From the NCBI GenBank assembly GCA_036924285.1, contig JAYKYS010000009.1:11408001-11472000 (forward strand): DNA of 64,000 bases, written 5' to 3'. The notes beneath the pieces are model-generated. The model searched no databases and was not told the origin of the DNA. It worked only from the letters and a program-made list of their open reading frames with translations. Positions 23,391 through 35,313 of this stretch are shown here, in pieces. Position numbers and translations under genes: made by a program. The stretch's first letter is position 1; every line of letters begins with the position of its first letter. This stretch comes from Asterella californica (Eukaryota > Streptophyta > Marchantiopsida > Marchantiales > Aytoniaceae).

Positions 23391-24165
23391 CCTGCTGAAA
23401 ACCGAACTCCAGTTGCAAAAGTTCCAAGTCCATTCTTTATCATTTGCCAAATGATAAGGAATGCGAAGCATCCATCTTTCCAGATCTCCACTTCTCAACC
23501 GATAAAGAACGGAGAAATGTCTATCTTGCCTCAAATGATGTGGTCATGGTTCTTGTTGCTTTGTATGCATGTCAAACTAAAAGATTAGAGATTCTAGAAT
23601 CGAATAAGATTCTTGCAACTCTTCTCGCTGAATCTGGAGTTGAATTTTGGTTCCCAAATTCAGTGTTCATGTCATATTGTCGAAAGTAAGTGCTATGCTT
23701 CGTAATGCATACATGACACGCACACAAACATTGGACGGAGCGGAGCTCTAAAATCCTGAATACGTTTTGAGTAATGAATAGAAAAGAATCAAGCCAATAG
23801 CCCGTAGGATGCTACAGTAGAGGAATGTGTGGACTGTGTGCATAAAACTATTCTAATTGAGTTGTGCACACATGCCTTGAGGTACAAAATCTGATCTCCA
23901 CTGCAGATGCATGATCGTCTTTCGGAATGGGTGAGACAGACATTGATCTTGCATGAGCAAAAAAATTTGGACACTAGCAAGATCTCTCAACTCGAAGCGG
24001 AGAACGAGGAACTGAAGAAAATTTTGAAGGAATAGTTTAATATATATCAACAAGTGCTTACAGTCCGGCAAGGGGATTACGAGCTCAGAGGGAAGAACAT
24101 GTTGGAGAGTAAACTTATCAACTTCACCGAGTCGGAGAAGGCTCAGTGTACAGTATCCACACAAG
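23391..24165 (+). pseudogene. Coiled-coil gene fragment with in-frame TAG
   Basis: The first open segment (about 23397-23689) reads SILYHLPNDKECEASIFPDL, later NDVVMVLVALYACQ and LATLLAESGVEFWFPN, and ends at a strong donor (AA|GTAAGT, about 23687). A second open segment after CTGCAG (about 23906) gives MHDRLSEWVRQ, then the heptad-rich SQLEAENEELKKILKE and a TAG near 24034. The same frame continues with QQVLTVRQGDYELRG and LINFTESEKAQCTVSTQ, ending at another good donor (CAA|GTAAGT, 24165). No GT lies between the second segment's QTLILHE and the TAG, so canonical splicing cannot remove the stop. A decayed gene, or a short gene ending at the TAG, both fit. The family is not recognised, and the junction between the segments is uncertain. 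Confidence 0.45.
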
Positions 24166-24440
24166 TAAGTGCTGCATAGGCAAGTAACAGTAGAAACAAG
24201 AAGTGCAATTTTCCTTTACTTTGCTATTCTAGTCTTAGCTTTGTGAGGGAGGAATCGTGGTTGATGCGAGGAACAAAGTGATGTTTGGCTTCTGTCTGCT
24301 TACTTCTGGAACGATTAAAAGGAACTTTTACCAAATCTATTGCTTTTTTATTACAAACATAAATGGTCGTTGGTCTTTGTAAGAAACTGGTTGCATGGAG
24401 ATCCGTCAGAAGTCGAAATAACCAGATAGTCTCTCTTGTC

Positions 24441-24471
24441 ACACTTGATACTGCATTTAAGTATCAAGTGT
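24441..24471. repeat. Perfect 12-bp inverted repeat
   Basis: ACACTTGATACT (24441-24452) pairs with AGTATCAAGTGT (24460-24471), 7-nt loop. Confidence 0.8.
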
Positions 24472-24596
24472 AACAGTTCAGCTTCTATCGCTGAAACAAC
24501 GATGGTTTATGTCAATGGTTACTCCAGCTGATCGCTCTAGATCCGTTGGAGAAAACAGTCTGTTATCGATGGTAAATTGGTAAATGTTATTACCTG

Positions 24597-24631
24597 GGTT
24601 TTCACGGACCATCGGACTGTCCGTGAAAACC
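24597..24631. repeat. Perfect 13-bp inverted repeat next to tandem array
   Basis: GGTTTTCACGGAC (24597-24609) pairs with GTCCGTGAAAACC (24619-24631), 9-nt loop. It abuts the start of the tandem array at about 24640. Confidence 0.8.
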
Positions 24632-24639
24632 ATAGGGGG

Positions 24640-25535
24640 AACCGGGTTAGAAACTTCGTTTAACAGTTTGCAGTGCATGCACCTCCAACCGTACCCGCAA
24701 GGGATTGAAGCCACAACCTTTCTCTTAGAAACTTCGTTAACAGTTTGCAGCGCATACACCTCCAACCATACTCGCAAGGGATTGAATCCACGACCTTTCT
24801 CTTAGTTTCAGACCAGAAACGTCGTTAACAGTTTACAGCGCATGCATGCACTTCCAATCGTACTCGCAAGGGATTGAACCCACGACCTTTCTCTTAGTTT
24901 GCAACGCATGCATCTCCAACGAGGTGCACGACCTTTCTCTTAGTTTGCAACGCATGCACCTCCAAGGAGGTGCATACCAGAAACTTCGTTAACAGTTTGC
25001 AGCGCATGCATCTCCAACCGTACCTGCAAGGGATTGAACCCACGACCTTTCTCTTAGTTTGCAACGCATGCACCTCCAATGAAGTGCATGCCAGAAACTT
25101 CATTAACAGGTTTGCAGCGCATGCACCACCAACCGTACGCGCAAAGGATTGAACCCACGACCTTTCTCTTAGTTTCGACCAGAAACTTCTTCTCTTAGTT
25201 TCGGACCAGAAACTTCGTTAACAATTTGGAGTGCATGCACTTCCAATCCTACCCGCAAGGGATTGAACCCACGATCTTTCTCTTAGTTTCGACCAGAAAC
25301 TTCTTCTCTTAGTTTCGATCAGAAACTTCTTCTCTTAGTTTCGGACCAGAAACTTCGTTAACAATTTGGAGTGCATGCATTTCCAATCCTACTCGCAAGA
25401 GATTGAACTCACGACCTTACTCTTAGTTTGCAACGCATACAACTCCAACCGTATCGCAAGGGATTGAACTCACGATCTTTTTCTTAGAGGACTGTAGGCT
25501 AAACCACAAGACACCAATCTTCGATCAAATTGTAC
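24640..25535 (-). repeat. Tandem array derived from a SINE-like unit
   Basis: Roughly ten degenerate units of variable length repeat the blocks CAGAAACTTCGTTAACAG, TTTGCAGCGCATGCACCTCC, AACCGTACCCGCAAGGGATT, GAACCCACGACCTTTCTCTT. Some units are short, lacking one or more blocks. Read on the minus strand each full unit contains GTGGGTTCAATCCC, a good polymerase III B-box. Only the rightmost end (about 25490-25535) also carries the A-box-like head TGGTTTAGCCTACAGTCCTC. The array therefore looks like one SINE insertion whose body was amplified in tandem. Confidence 0.75.
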
Positions 25536-26925
25536 TCAAACCAATCATAATCTATGAAGATTTGATTTAGTAGTTCACCGCAGAAAAAGCTTGTATTCAC
25601 GAGTTCCAGAGAGTTTACTTGGTGATGCGTTGGACCATGGCAGATGATCTAAGATAAGTGGGAAATAATCTTGAAATTCGAGATGTCTTCTTAGCTAAAA
25701 ATGATGGTTTTAGTTCTCTTCCCGCTGCAAGCATCCGACCGCCACAGGGACGTAGTTAGGATCCGGTGGACTTCCAATCCAAGTTTAGAAGGACAAGAAC
25801 ATGAACTCCTTGTGCAGACACCATCTAATCCACAGATATATTTTCACTCATTTCCTAAAGAAAAACCATAAAGGATATCTGCAGACAAATAGAAACCACG
25901 ACCTTTTTCTCCGCATCCATGATTGTCTAGTTCTCCATCCTGGACAGGAAAAGGAGTTGGATGTTTATTTACACTGAGACTGTATATTATTATTCACCCA
26001 TGTACACTTAGACAATGTACATGGGGTATAATTTAGAGTTAATCTTTTTCTTAGGAAGGGTTAGCTTTAAATTATATGCCTCAATGATTGACTCGATTCA
26101 AAAATTGACTAAAGAAGAATTGACTTATAGTTGGATAGTTCCAGGTGTGATCACTGTACTTATGGATTTTGTTGGTTTTTAGAAAGCCATGTGTTTCGTT
26201 CTCCTAAGAGGTGTTTAAATTAGATATTTAAATATAACAATTTAAATTTAGGTTTTTAAATTAGATATTTAAATTAAAACTATAATTTATCATTTGAGTT
26301 TGACGTCTTCACGAAAACAGGCGCGTTAAAATTTTCACTCCACTCCACGCGTTAAATTCCTTCACTGTACAAAGCTAAGAGTGTATATTTAAATTTACAC
26401 TGCACTCCTCGCATAATTTAAACGTCCTGGTCGGCGTGTAATCCTTTTCGAAACGGCCGGGTATTTATATCATTCTTGTCTTTTTCCTGTTACTTGTACA
26501 AGGCAATGGGGCAAAATATTACTACTTCTCCCCGGAAGTCTCCTCCAACTGCTCTCTTACTAGGAAGCATCAATGTTAAGCTTTTAGTCTTCAATGATAA
26601 GCCTTTTGTGGATAATTGTCTCTTCTCATCTTCATGCAGAAGTATAATTCTATGCATTTTGCTAGTTCTCTAAATACTAAAGTTTCTTAGAGGATTAGAG
26701 TTTAAAATGGTATCTTCCTTTATGGCTAAATATGTACCGGTGTGAGAACATATCAACTGTAAGAAGGTTAATTTAGAAAGATGATGGTTAGAGAGAAGAG
26801 TTTGGATTCGGATAAATCGCCAAGGCCAATAGCCCCACAATCGAAAGACCTTGTTAAATCATGTTCCTATAAACAAATTTTCTTTTCTTAAAAAGGTTTC
26901 TTCTTTACATATTTATTCAATTCTC
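25536..26925. other. Intergenic AT-rich sequence with small palindromes
   Basis: No gene is seen. CCCATGTACA and TGTACATGGG form a hairpin near 25997-26021. A loose inverted repeat follows (GGTATAATTTAGAGTTAATC with its partner ending ATTATATGCC, about 26020-26080), similar in form to 6803-6856. About 26215-26290 is almost pure A/T. Confidence 0.45.
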
Positions 26926-27245
26926 CCACGGCAAATATTCATGAGATTAATTTATTAGCTAATCTTTTTCATAACTTTAGATTTATCATCTATTAGTGAC
27001 GATTAGTGGTTCCCATATATTTTCTAGGGAGCGCATTTGTCCGTGCTCTCCTTATGGTTTCTGTCCAGCATTTCTAGGTTAGACTAACAGTTAATATTTG
27101 TATTATAGAATTCTTAAAAAAAATTTATGAACTTGGTACAAGATTCTTTTAATATTTATATATTTTCCAGGTAAAACAAAAAAATAAAAAAAAGTTCCTT
27201 GAAGTTCACCTCCCCATCTTCAGATAGAAGAGGGGAATATGCAAG
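26926..27245. repeat. AT-rich dispersed repeat, copy 2
   Basis: Shares ATATATTTT, GCTCTCCTTATGGTTTCTGTC and GACTAACAGTTAATAT with 6895-6990, and ends GAGGGGAATATGCAAGGT after CACCTCCCCATCTTC. It belongs with the repeats at 4225-4552 and 6765-7170. Confidence 0.5.
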
Positions 27246-28518
27246 GTGGTTTAATTAAACCTTTAACAAAAGATTTTTTTCTATTAGATAAACATCCTTT
27301 CTTATTGTTCAAGGATTACGGTTTTCCTTGCATTGCTTATAGGTTTTCTTCACCATTTCTGGCATGCGTGTTGTCTAAAATTTAATAGTTATATATATAA
27401 TATATTTCATTCTAATTCATTCATTCATTTTAATTAATTTATATTTTCCATTTAATCATTTATAAAATTATAATTAATCATATATAAACAAAAATTAATT
27501 GATAACAAGAACTAAATCCACCTGAAGTTCGATAACATCTCACAACCACTGTCCTGTCCAGACCAATTGTATTTTTAGATTTTTCTCTCGTCTCCTCGCT
27601 TGTACTCCTCTTTTCCTTCGCAGAAAAGTCTAGGTTGCATGTATATATATTATATTAGCTAATATTTAGTTCTATGATAGCTCGCAAACATATTTCGTTT
27701 TGAGTCAGTCAAGAGGGATGTTACTGCAACTGTACTTTCATCTACGATCCAATCATGTAAATAATAAAATTACTACTCATACTTTAGAATTAGTCGACCA
27801 TCCCAAGTGTAACTAATTTATGAACTTGTATAACCGGATTATCAACAGGAGAGATAACGGTTTTGTGTCTCCTTGTCCCGAATTTGGATAGGATTCCTTT
27901 TCCCGGCGCTTTTCGCTATTCCAAAGTCGTCGGATTTCACCGACCAACTCAAGCGAGAAACTGTCAGTCGTGAGGAATCGCCGGAACCTTGAACGTTAAA
28001 CGCAAAAGATCTACGGGCGGATGAGTGACAAGACGCGGCTGCTGCATCATCGGCAACAGAACTTCAGCAGCTAGCCGGCGATCCAGATTGAAGCCTGTAG
28101 TGTTTCTGCAAAATGGATCAAGCTCAGAGCAAAGCCTAAACACACATATCTCTCTCTCGCTTTCCATCCATGCGTACAGGTCAGACACCGTTGCATACAA
28201 TCTCTCTTTCTCATGCAGTGAATAAATGAAGGAGCTTCTTGCTCGGGAGTGAAAACGAATGAGAGGTAGAGTCATGACTCCACCCGTTCCTTTTCGTTTA
28301 TGGCTTGGTTGTGTAGAATCAAAAGGGTAATCAGTCGTCCCGTGTGTTTCTTTCAAGTGAGCTGGTGAAAGAAATATTCATCTTGACTGCACCTGCAGGG
28401 GAAGACCGACCAAACCACTGAGCATGGGGTTCCGCAGACCTAATTTATGGCCCTTATGACATACGTAGTCCTGGAATATCTAAGCCTTCTAAGGACATCG
28501 TGTAACTAATTTTCGCAG
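27246..28518. other. Intergenic or upstream part of the 28.5-kb gene
   Basis: Very AT-rich to about 27850, then more balanced. The first exon(s) of the gene at 28519-29824 should lie here or in the preceding few kilobases, but I could not choose one. A minus-strand open frame at 27964-28356 (130 codons) has no supporting evidence. Confidence 0.3.
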
Positions 28519-29824
28519 GGCCAAAACACGATTCTGAGGACGGGGAGGGATCCGTCGCTGCAGAGGCAGTCGGGACCATCGCTCCGGAGACGGTCACATC
28601 AAGAAAACAACCGAAAGCGATGGACGATTATGAGGTGTGTCAATCGTCAACTGACAGGAAGATGAATGTGACGTTGATTATTTGTGGACACAGACGTTCC
28701 TGGATGGGTTGGGCTGGGCTGAGTGCGCTTGCAGTCGAAGATGCGACTTTTCTTCTTGATGGAACTGATTGATTCATCGATCGTTGGATACGGTTGTGAG
28801 CGCGCGGATCACAGATGGAATGGTTTAGTGGTGTTAAAGAGTATCTACGTCAGTTATCAGCGACTTGTTGTGCCTTGTTAGCGTATGAAATACCGAGTCG
28901 AGTCTGCCCATCCGGCCCTGATTTCCGTTAGGAGTGTAATTGGGTAACTTGGGAATGGCTTGAGGCTTTTTGGAGATTTGTGGAGGCTTGGAGAGTTAAT
29001 CACTTATTGCAGTGGACTGTGTATAAGTCATTTGTTCGTTTTCCCTTCTGGGTATGTGAAGAATTCGCGTTCTTCGCTTTGAACTATGAAACTTACCAGC
29101 AAGTTTGATTTCTCAGGCTGAAGAGAAGAAGCAAGCTGCAGCGAAATCGCTGTTGAACTACTCTCAGTTCGTGATGACTTGCATCGGAGAAGATGTGAAG
29201 CCCGGCCAATTACGCTTGCACCTCTTGAAGGTCTTAACTCAGTTTCCTCTGTCCTTAAGATAGCCGCCCTGCGTGTGTTCGATATCTCCCATAGCCGTAC
29301 ACTGTTTTCGTTTCTTTCATTCAGTTTGAAGTCAATTTCTTACTATGAGGGCGAATTATGATGTAGCAACACTCCACAACTAGTTTAAATTCTGGTTCCC
29401 TTCGTGTTTTCCTCAACTCCCGTGTCGTACGTGGAGGATAGAACTGCGACTAGAAAACCTACATGTGGAGCATGAGTTTGAAAATGTCTTCACAGATACT
29501 CTTGGTCATTGATTCACACTGAACTTGGACCAAAGTTTACAGGAGTAGCATCAGATTACCTTTAACCCGAGCCTCACATCTACTGGGACTCCGACACTGT
29601 TCGTTTTACTGTCATTTTTGTTGGAGCTGACTGGCTGAAGATTCAAGTATGCTGATTTTTTTACTGCATCTGTGATACAGGAAATTTCAGGTATGTCAAC
29701 GTCGTTGAATTCCACGAGATTTGTGGGAGCCGATAGAGGGCAGACTTCCAGTCAAGAGTCTGGAACGTTAGAGAGCCATCCAACAGTGGAAGGGTCTTTA
29801 AGAGGGAAAATTTCTGGAAAATGA
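28519..29824 (+). CDS. Unrecognised spliced gene, last three exons (5' end not found)
   Basis: Three exons with clean GT-AG borders and compatible phases: 28519-28634 (acceptor TTTCGCAG, donor GAG|GTGTGT), 29117-29230 (TTCTCAG, donor AAG|GTCTTA) and 29681-29824 (GATACAG, ending GGA AAA TGA). They encode an acidic linker (PKHDSEDGEGSVAAEAV), an apparently folded segment (AEEKKQAAAKSLLNYSQFV, then MTCIGEDVKPGQLRLHLLKE) and a serine-rich tail. The first exon needs one base from an upstream exon, which I could not identify. The family is not recognised. It lies head-to-tail behind CFAP61, but a ciliary role would be guesswork. Confidence 0.6.
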
Positions 29825-31700
29825 AGTTGTTTCAGAGGATGTACTTAGTTGTATATAACTAGTTTTTGTGCCTGCAATGTTCATAGCTCCATCCTGCGGC
29901 CCAACACAATTCGTTTCATGATTGCGATCATTTCTCCGATTCGCTTGACTTGCACATTTACTTTGGAGCTGAAATGAGCCATTGTTTATGTTGTAAGCTT
30001 TGAGGATTTTCACGTTCTTTCTCTCCTTCCAAGTGAACTGCCAAGCAGACCATCGACGGACAGTTCGACTTAAAAAATTATATGGGATGTTTTGCCGCTA
30101 GTTATTCGCACACAGCACTATGGGATAGAAAATCGATCCAATTTAAATGATTATCTGATGGATCTCCCGCTCTTTTCTACGCAGTCGTTCAAATGAAAGT
30201 TCATGTGAGTGGCCAGTGTATCCCAGCAGATTGACACTCTTCCATCTACTTACAAGAGACTAGCTGGAAACTTCTGGGCAGTCGAACCTTCAGCTGAAAG
30301 TGGTAAACCCGATCGTGTCCGGCCACTAGATCTCGCCGCTCGGACAAGTTGGTCTAACGAGGTTTGGAAGGAAAGGGCTCACCTCTTTTGTCGGCACTAT
30401 TTTTCCAGTAGAAATTCATGTCTAGCATCAACCGCATAGGAGTCGACAACGAGTTGAGTTCATAGTTTCTTCTTTCAGCTGAACTGTTCCACCTGGTCAA
30501 AACGTCATAGCCGGCCATTACGAATATAGGCGAGTTCATGATTTGGGTACAGTACAGAATTTTCCTTGCTGCGAAGGTGGAGGATCTTTGGTTGGAATCC
30601 ATTACAATTATATTACATATCCGAACCTGAACTGTAGTACCCAACTCCTGAAATGTCGTTACCTATCACCGTCACAGAACGGCTTGCATTTGACATTTCT
30701 GCTCTAAATTGCGAGTGGAAATTGTCAAAAGCCACGAAGAGTCGAGGCGAATTAATCATCAATCAAGGAGTGTATTTTGGGGTTACTTCCCGATGGCTCC
30801 TGGAGGTTAAAGATATTGATTCCTGTTCGTGAGCAGCCACAGTAAAGTTTACTAGTCAGTCTCATCAGAAGGTAAGGGCAGGGTAGCGTTGCCTTGATTC
30901 GGGGGGTTTTACCCACCTTGTCCGTACTATGGTACTCCCTTTCGAACTTCGATCGAATGCTGCATGAACAGGCAAGCGGAAAAAAAGTTTTATCGGAAAG
31001 GTAAAATCTTTGCTCGTGAAAACCGAACAACACAAATGATGCAATAGGAGTTCCTGTAGTGTCATGACAGGCAAGCGACATTTACGAGGCGTTCGGATGA
31101 TGACTCGAGACCTTGTAAACACAAAGACTGCGATGCGACAACGCTTAGAATGTGTCAGAACACTCTTGCAGCTCAGTCGATCCATGAATTTACATCGATT
31201 TCTTTGCTAACAAAAGTTTTGTAATCAAGAAAAGAATTCATTCTCTTACTCTTCTGTCGAGTATTATGTGGAAAGAGACCCTATGTGGGGTTCTCTTTCC
31301 ACACTGTCCTCATTTCGCTTAAAGTGATAGGATTAGGTTGGTTCTGTAATAACAAGGGTCTTCTGACTTTGCGGTGCTAATTTCTAAACAGGAACGTGCG
31401 CAATATCGCATCTACACAGTTTTAGGTATCTTACACCTTACATTTTTCCGTACTTCGCAGTCTAGAGCGATTTTTTATCAACACTTGGTGAGAGAAATGC
31501 CATGCTAAATCAGCGTTTGTACTTCCGATCTTTCTCCGAGAGGGTCCGAATTTGGTCGCGTGGTTGGTAACGAAAGCAACTGTCATCAGACATCTGACAT
31601 CACTCTGACTTCAGAGTCACTGTCAGGATGTTACACAGACGTTTCATTTTGCCACTTGTGAACTGGACGTCACTTTCGGCTGCAAGTGGAGTAGCATCCG
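29825..31700. other. Intergenic, one hairpin
   Basis: No gene is recognised. GTGGAAAGAGACCC (31268-31281) pairs with GGGTTCTCTTTCCAC (31288-31302) with one bulged base. Open frames on both strands are short and lack homology or splice support. Confidence 0.4.
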
Positions 31701-31734
31701 TTGTCCAAAGTCGATAAGTCCGAATTCAAATTCA

Positions 31735-31860
31735 GTACAAACTCGTTGCTTGTTGGGTTCACACACTCAACGTTGCTTGTTGCATTCAGTCGTACGTTGC
31801 TCGTTGCATCTAGTCAAAAACTCGGTGATCTCGTTGCTCGTTGCATTGTGCATTCATTTC
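31735..31860 (+). repeat. Imperfect CGTTGC(T/C)CGTTGCAT repeats
   Basis: CGTTGCTTGTTG, CGTTGCTTGTTGCATTCAGT, CGTTGCTCGTTGCATCTAGT and CGTTGCTCGTTGCATTG occur at irregular 20-50 base spacing. It is a small degenerate minisatellite. Confidence 0.65.
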
Positions 31861-34800
31861 CAAGGTGATTGCCTGCGAGTTCAACGTTGGATGACAACAG
31901 TCATTAGACTACCACAAGGCTTTTCTTTTTAAAGAAAAAAATTTAACATAACAGACAAGTGGGAAAAACTTTCATAGTGAGATACAAAAGGAGTATCACC
32001 AGACACAAAGTGGAGAGATAAAATACCCGGAACACTAACTATGTCTAAGCTAACTATGCAACCTCCTCAAGTAAAGAGGTCCGAGCTTCCATGATGAGCC
32101 GAGTCACGATGTATCATCTCTCCTAACAGATGAAGAAAGCACCCCGATTCTCTTCTGCAAAGTTTTCTTCAATGCTCTTTGCAATGCTATACTGATCCAC
32201 TGCTGTACATAAGCGACATACTATCCTAAGGTAGGGTAGTCCTTCTAGAGATCTCCATCTACATGTATTCTAATGAAGTCAACAGATCAGTAAACTTCCG
32301 ATGAAGATATCCGAATATCTCAATCGCAAAATTCCCAGAAACATCTCTATCCCGAATCTTCCACTCAGCCTTGTGTTCAGTCTCCCGAGCATAGTCCATC
32401 ACCGCTCCCAGTTCCGCTTTGGTTATGCGACTCACCAGGATACTTTCCATCCCCTCTGCCTGCATCTATGTCTAGAACATTCACTCCGACTCCTATGATT
32501 GCAAGGTCTCCAAGATACAACTCGTCTCCAGTTCATGAGTCAGAGTCTCTAGGGTACTATCCGTCACCGGAGCGGAATGTGCAGCAGGTTGTATTTGTTA
32601 CAGCTGGAGATCCAGGCTGCAATCACACCACGAATACCGTGGAAAGAGGCAGATGCTTAGATCTGTTGACGGGGACTGTATAATGTAATGTCTTCACTAT
32701 TTGGTAATAATGGTTTATGTTGACTTGAGTCTCGAGTAAGATCTATGACAGCAGCATCCACTCTGTATGTAGATGGTCCCGAAATCGTCACGAGGGACGA
32801 AGAAATTCAATTATGCTCCAATAGCGATAGCGCGTCAGACGCGCTCAAATTGGATTGATTAGCAAGAGGTTCTCGCAGATATGAGAGACGATGATGACAC
32901 AATTACGATGGATGTTTCATCGACACTTCTCCTCTTTTCTAGTCATGCAAAACCCTTATGCAGCTCGGCTAGCCTACTTGTTGAGTTTTTCCCCGCCCTC
33001 ACTAATAAAATCCTCGAAAGGATGTGGGGTTTATACTCTTGCTGCCCCCTTGCTTTGGCAGCCTACACCCATTGTATCTTTCTTATTCCTCTGATAATAG
33101 AGGTTTTACTAGCGTATCGCCACCTTTTATTTTAGAAACAAAAAGAAACGTATGGTTCTTTTTCTTCTGACTCAGAAGTTTGTCCAAAGAATAAAATATG
33201 ATCCAATTCTTATCCTACAACAACGGTTCAGATTTCAAAAGAAAGTATATTTTCTTTTTAAAATTGTCTTAGTCTCAACTTCATGTAAATACACTCTTAA
33301 ACGACTCTCTATTGAAATTTAGTTCCCTTTGTGAATTTATGCAGGATTAAAGTTCGTAAATAAGAGACTACCATACTGATGATTTAGTTCGTGCAAATAG
33401 TAGTGGACTAAAAAGGAAAATATCATTATTTAGTTGAAAATTTAAGTATTCCGTTATTCCATGATTTTCAAAATCAGAAGTAAAATCAAAATATGCTACT
33501 TCACTAAATCCTTAATGGATCATAATAAGATCTATTCATATTGGTTTTGGATGAGTCATGATAAATTTATACTAATTTACTGAGATTATCTGAACGACTA
33601 TTTTATATAGCTTGAGTTCTTCTGTGTGTAAATTTTAGAAGTAAAACTTTTTCACTTTATTCGTGCACTTACTTGATTCGCGCAGTTCAGTGTATGATTT
33701 TCGGAATTCGTACATCCATGTCCAGTTTACACAAATGTTTCATCAAAGTCAAAGGCGCGATTATCGAACCAAATTATCAGTGCGACATACCATTCTGCAT
33801 ACTTTTGCTTCCAGATGCCGAATAAGCCAGACGACCAAGAGAAATACTTTGAAACTCTTGCGTGGAGAGAATCGGAAAGTAACCTTTCCAAAGTGTGTGG
33901 AATGAATTCTGCTAGGAACCCCCCAAGATTCCAACAATGACCACAGCAGATTTCTGTTAATGGATTGATTCGCATGGATTTATTTCTCTTCATGTACAGA
34001 ACGTAAATTCTTTGAACCAAAGAACCAGACTGAAGAACACTGCATTCGCACCAAACTTAGGAACCTGACGTCCACCACGGTTCAAAAACTGCGAATAAAC
34101 CAAGCGCAACGAAAGAGTTCCCATTTCAAACAAGTAGAAGGATCTTACTTCTAAATGTCTCCGGAGCATTGCAGCAAAAATCATCATGATGGACGGCCTA
34201 ATAGACATTGCGAACTTGCCTACCGCCACGACGTGAGCTGCCGTTGACGACGGACGCAACCAAGTCTCTGAATTTATTGTTACCTTAAATTCCTCACTAG
34301 GTGTCGGGGATTGGAGAGTCCACGTGCTTCACAGCAAGACCTTAGAAGTTGGACTACGGCATGCTGCATCTCTTCACTTCCTTGAGTGAGACAGCATGTA
34401 TCCCGTCATCGCTTTGGTTCTTCCTGCCCAGTGAAGCCAAACAGATCATGGACCTTTCGTGGCCGTAACTACGATGATCTGTGAAAGATATGTCAGCCAA
34501 ATGTTTGATTTACTCGGAGGATAACACGGCAAGTTCTCGTTGTGTGGGTTTTCTGGCGTCGAACCTCCGTCTCTTTTCCGGTTCCTTCTCTGGAACGACG
34601 CGAAAACCACAACTTCATGTCTAACACCTTATCTTCCGTTGCCTTTCGACGACTGATTCCCTCAGAAACTCTCTTTCAATCTATGCATTCTAATTCGTCT
34701 CCCAATATAAAGGTATAACTCTCCACATGGCTGGAAGTAAGAAGACACTGTAAGAAAATGCAAAGGTCGAACCTCGTAGAAACGTCTAGTCGTCAGTTAA

Positions 34801-35313
34801 ACTGCACTCGAGTAAACCACACAGTACATCACTGAAACTGTGACGAAATCTGTACGTACTCTCTCGTAATCTCGTCACTCTTTCACACATCACCGTAATC
34901 GTTTTAATCATCAACAAGTGTTACTGGTAAACTGGATTAATCTTTTCTACAGATCACGTCGACCATGACTAACTAATGACCACCTTGCGACCTTGGTCGA
35001 CGTGGATGGATTCAGTGGTTTTTGGACATTTATCACAGGTTCGTGGTAGGCACCAACAACGTCATCCAAAACCTGCGCGCTAAGAGAATAAGCTTGACAG
35101 CTGCGGATAAATTCCTCCCTAAAGTCGTGCACTGTCTTTCTTGCGATTACGAGTAACATCAACCTCCCTTACAGTCCTCGAAATATCCTGATATACAATG
35201 AGGTCCAAGGCAGTGCACAATTTTAATCCTATCCGTAGACAAACAAAGGAGTCTGAAGTTCTAGTCACTGGCAAGCAGCACACACCGACTGTTTTGACCG
35301 GAGAAGACGCTCT
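31861..35313. other. Intergenic, nothing firmly recognised
   Basis: The minus frame 32259-32465 (68 codons, MQAEGMESILVSRITKAELG at its start) reads like a protein fragment but has no identifiable partner. Minus frames at 33727-34259 are also unassigned. 33140-33660 is AT-rich. Confidence 0.35.

Noticed and set aside
13617..24165. Assigning the window to a sex (U/V) chromosome because of sperm-gene content and many repeats
   Set aside because: Repeat density and one ciliary gene are not diagnostic; nothing in the sequence shows sex linkage.
24640..25535. Regular repeats resembling a CRISPR array
   Set aside because: Units vary in length, repeats are degenerate, there are no unique spacers or cas genes, and the genome is eukaryotic; B-box content points to a SINE origin.
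27964..28356. 130-codon minus-strand frame
   Set aside because: No homology, no splice support, and it overlaps the likely 5' region of the + strand gene.
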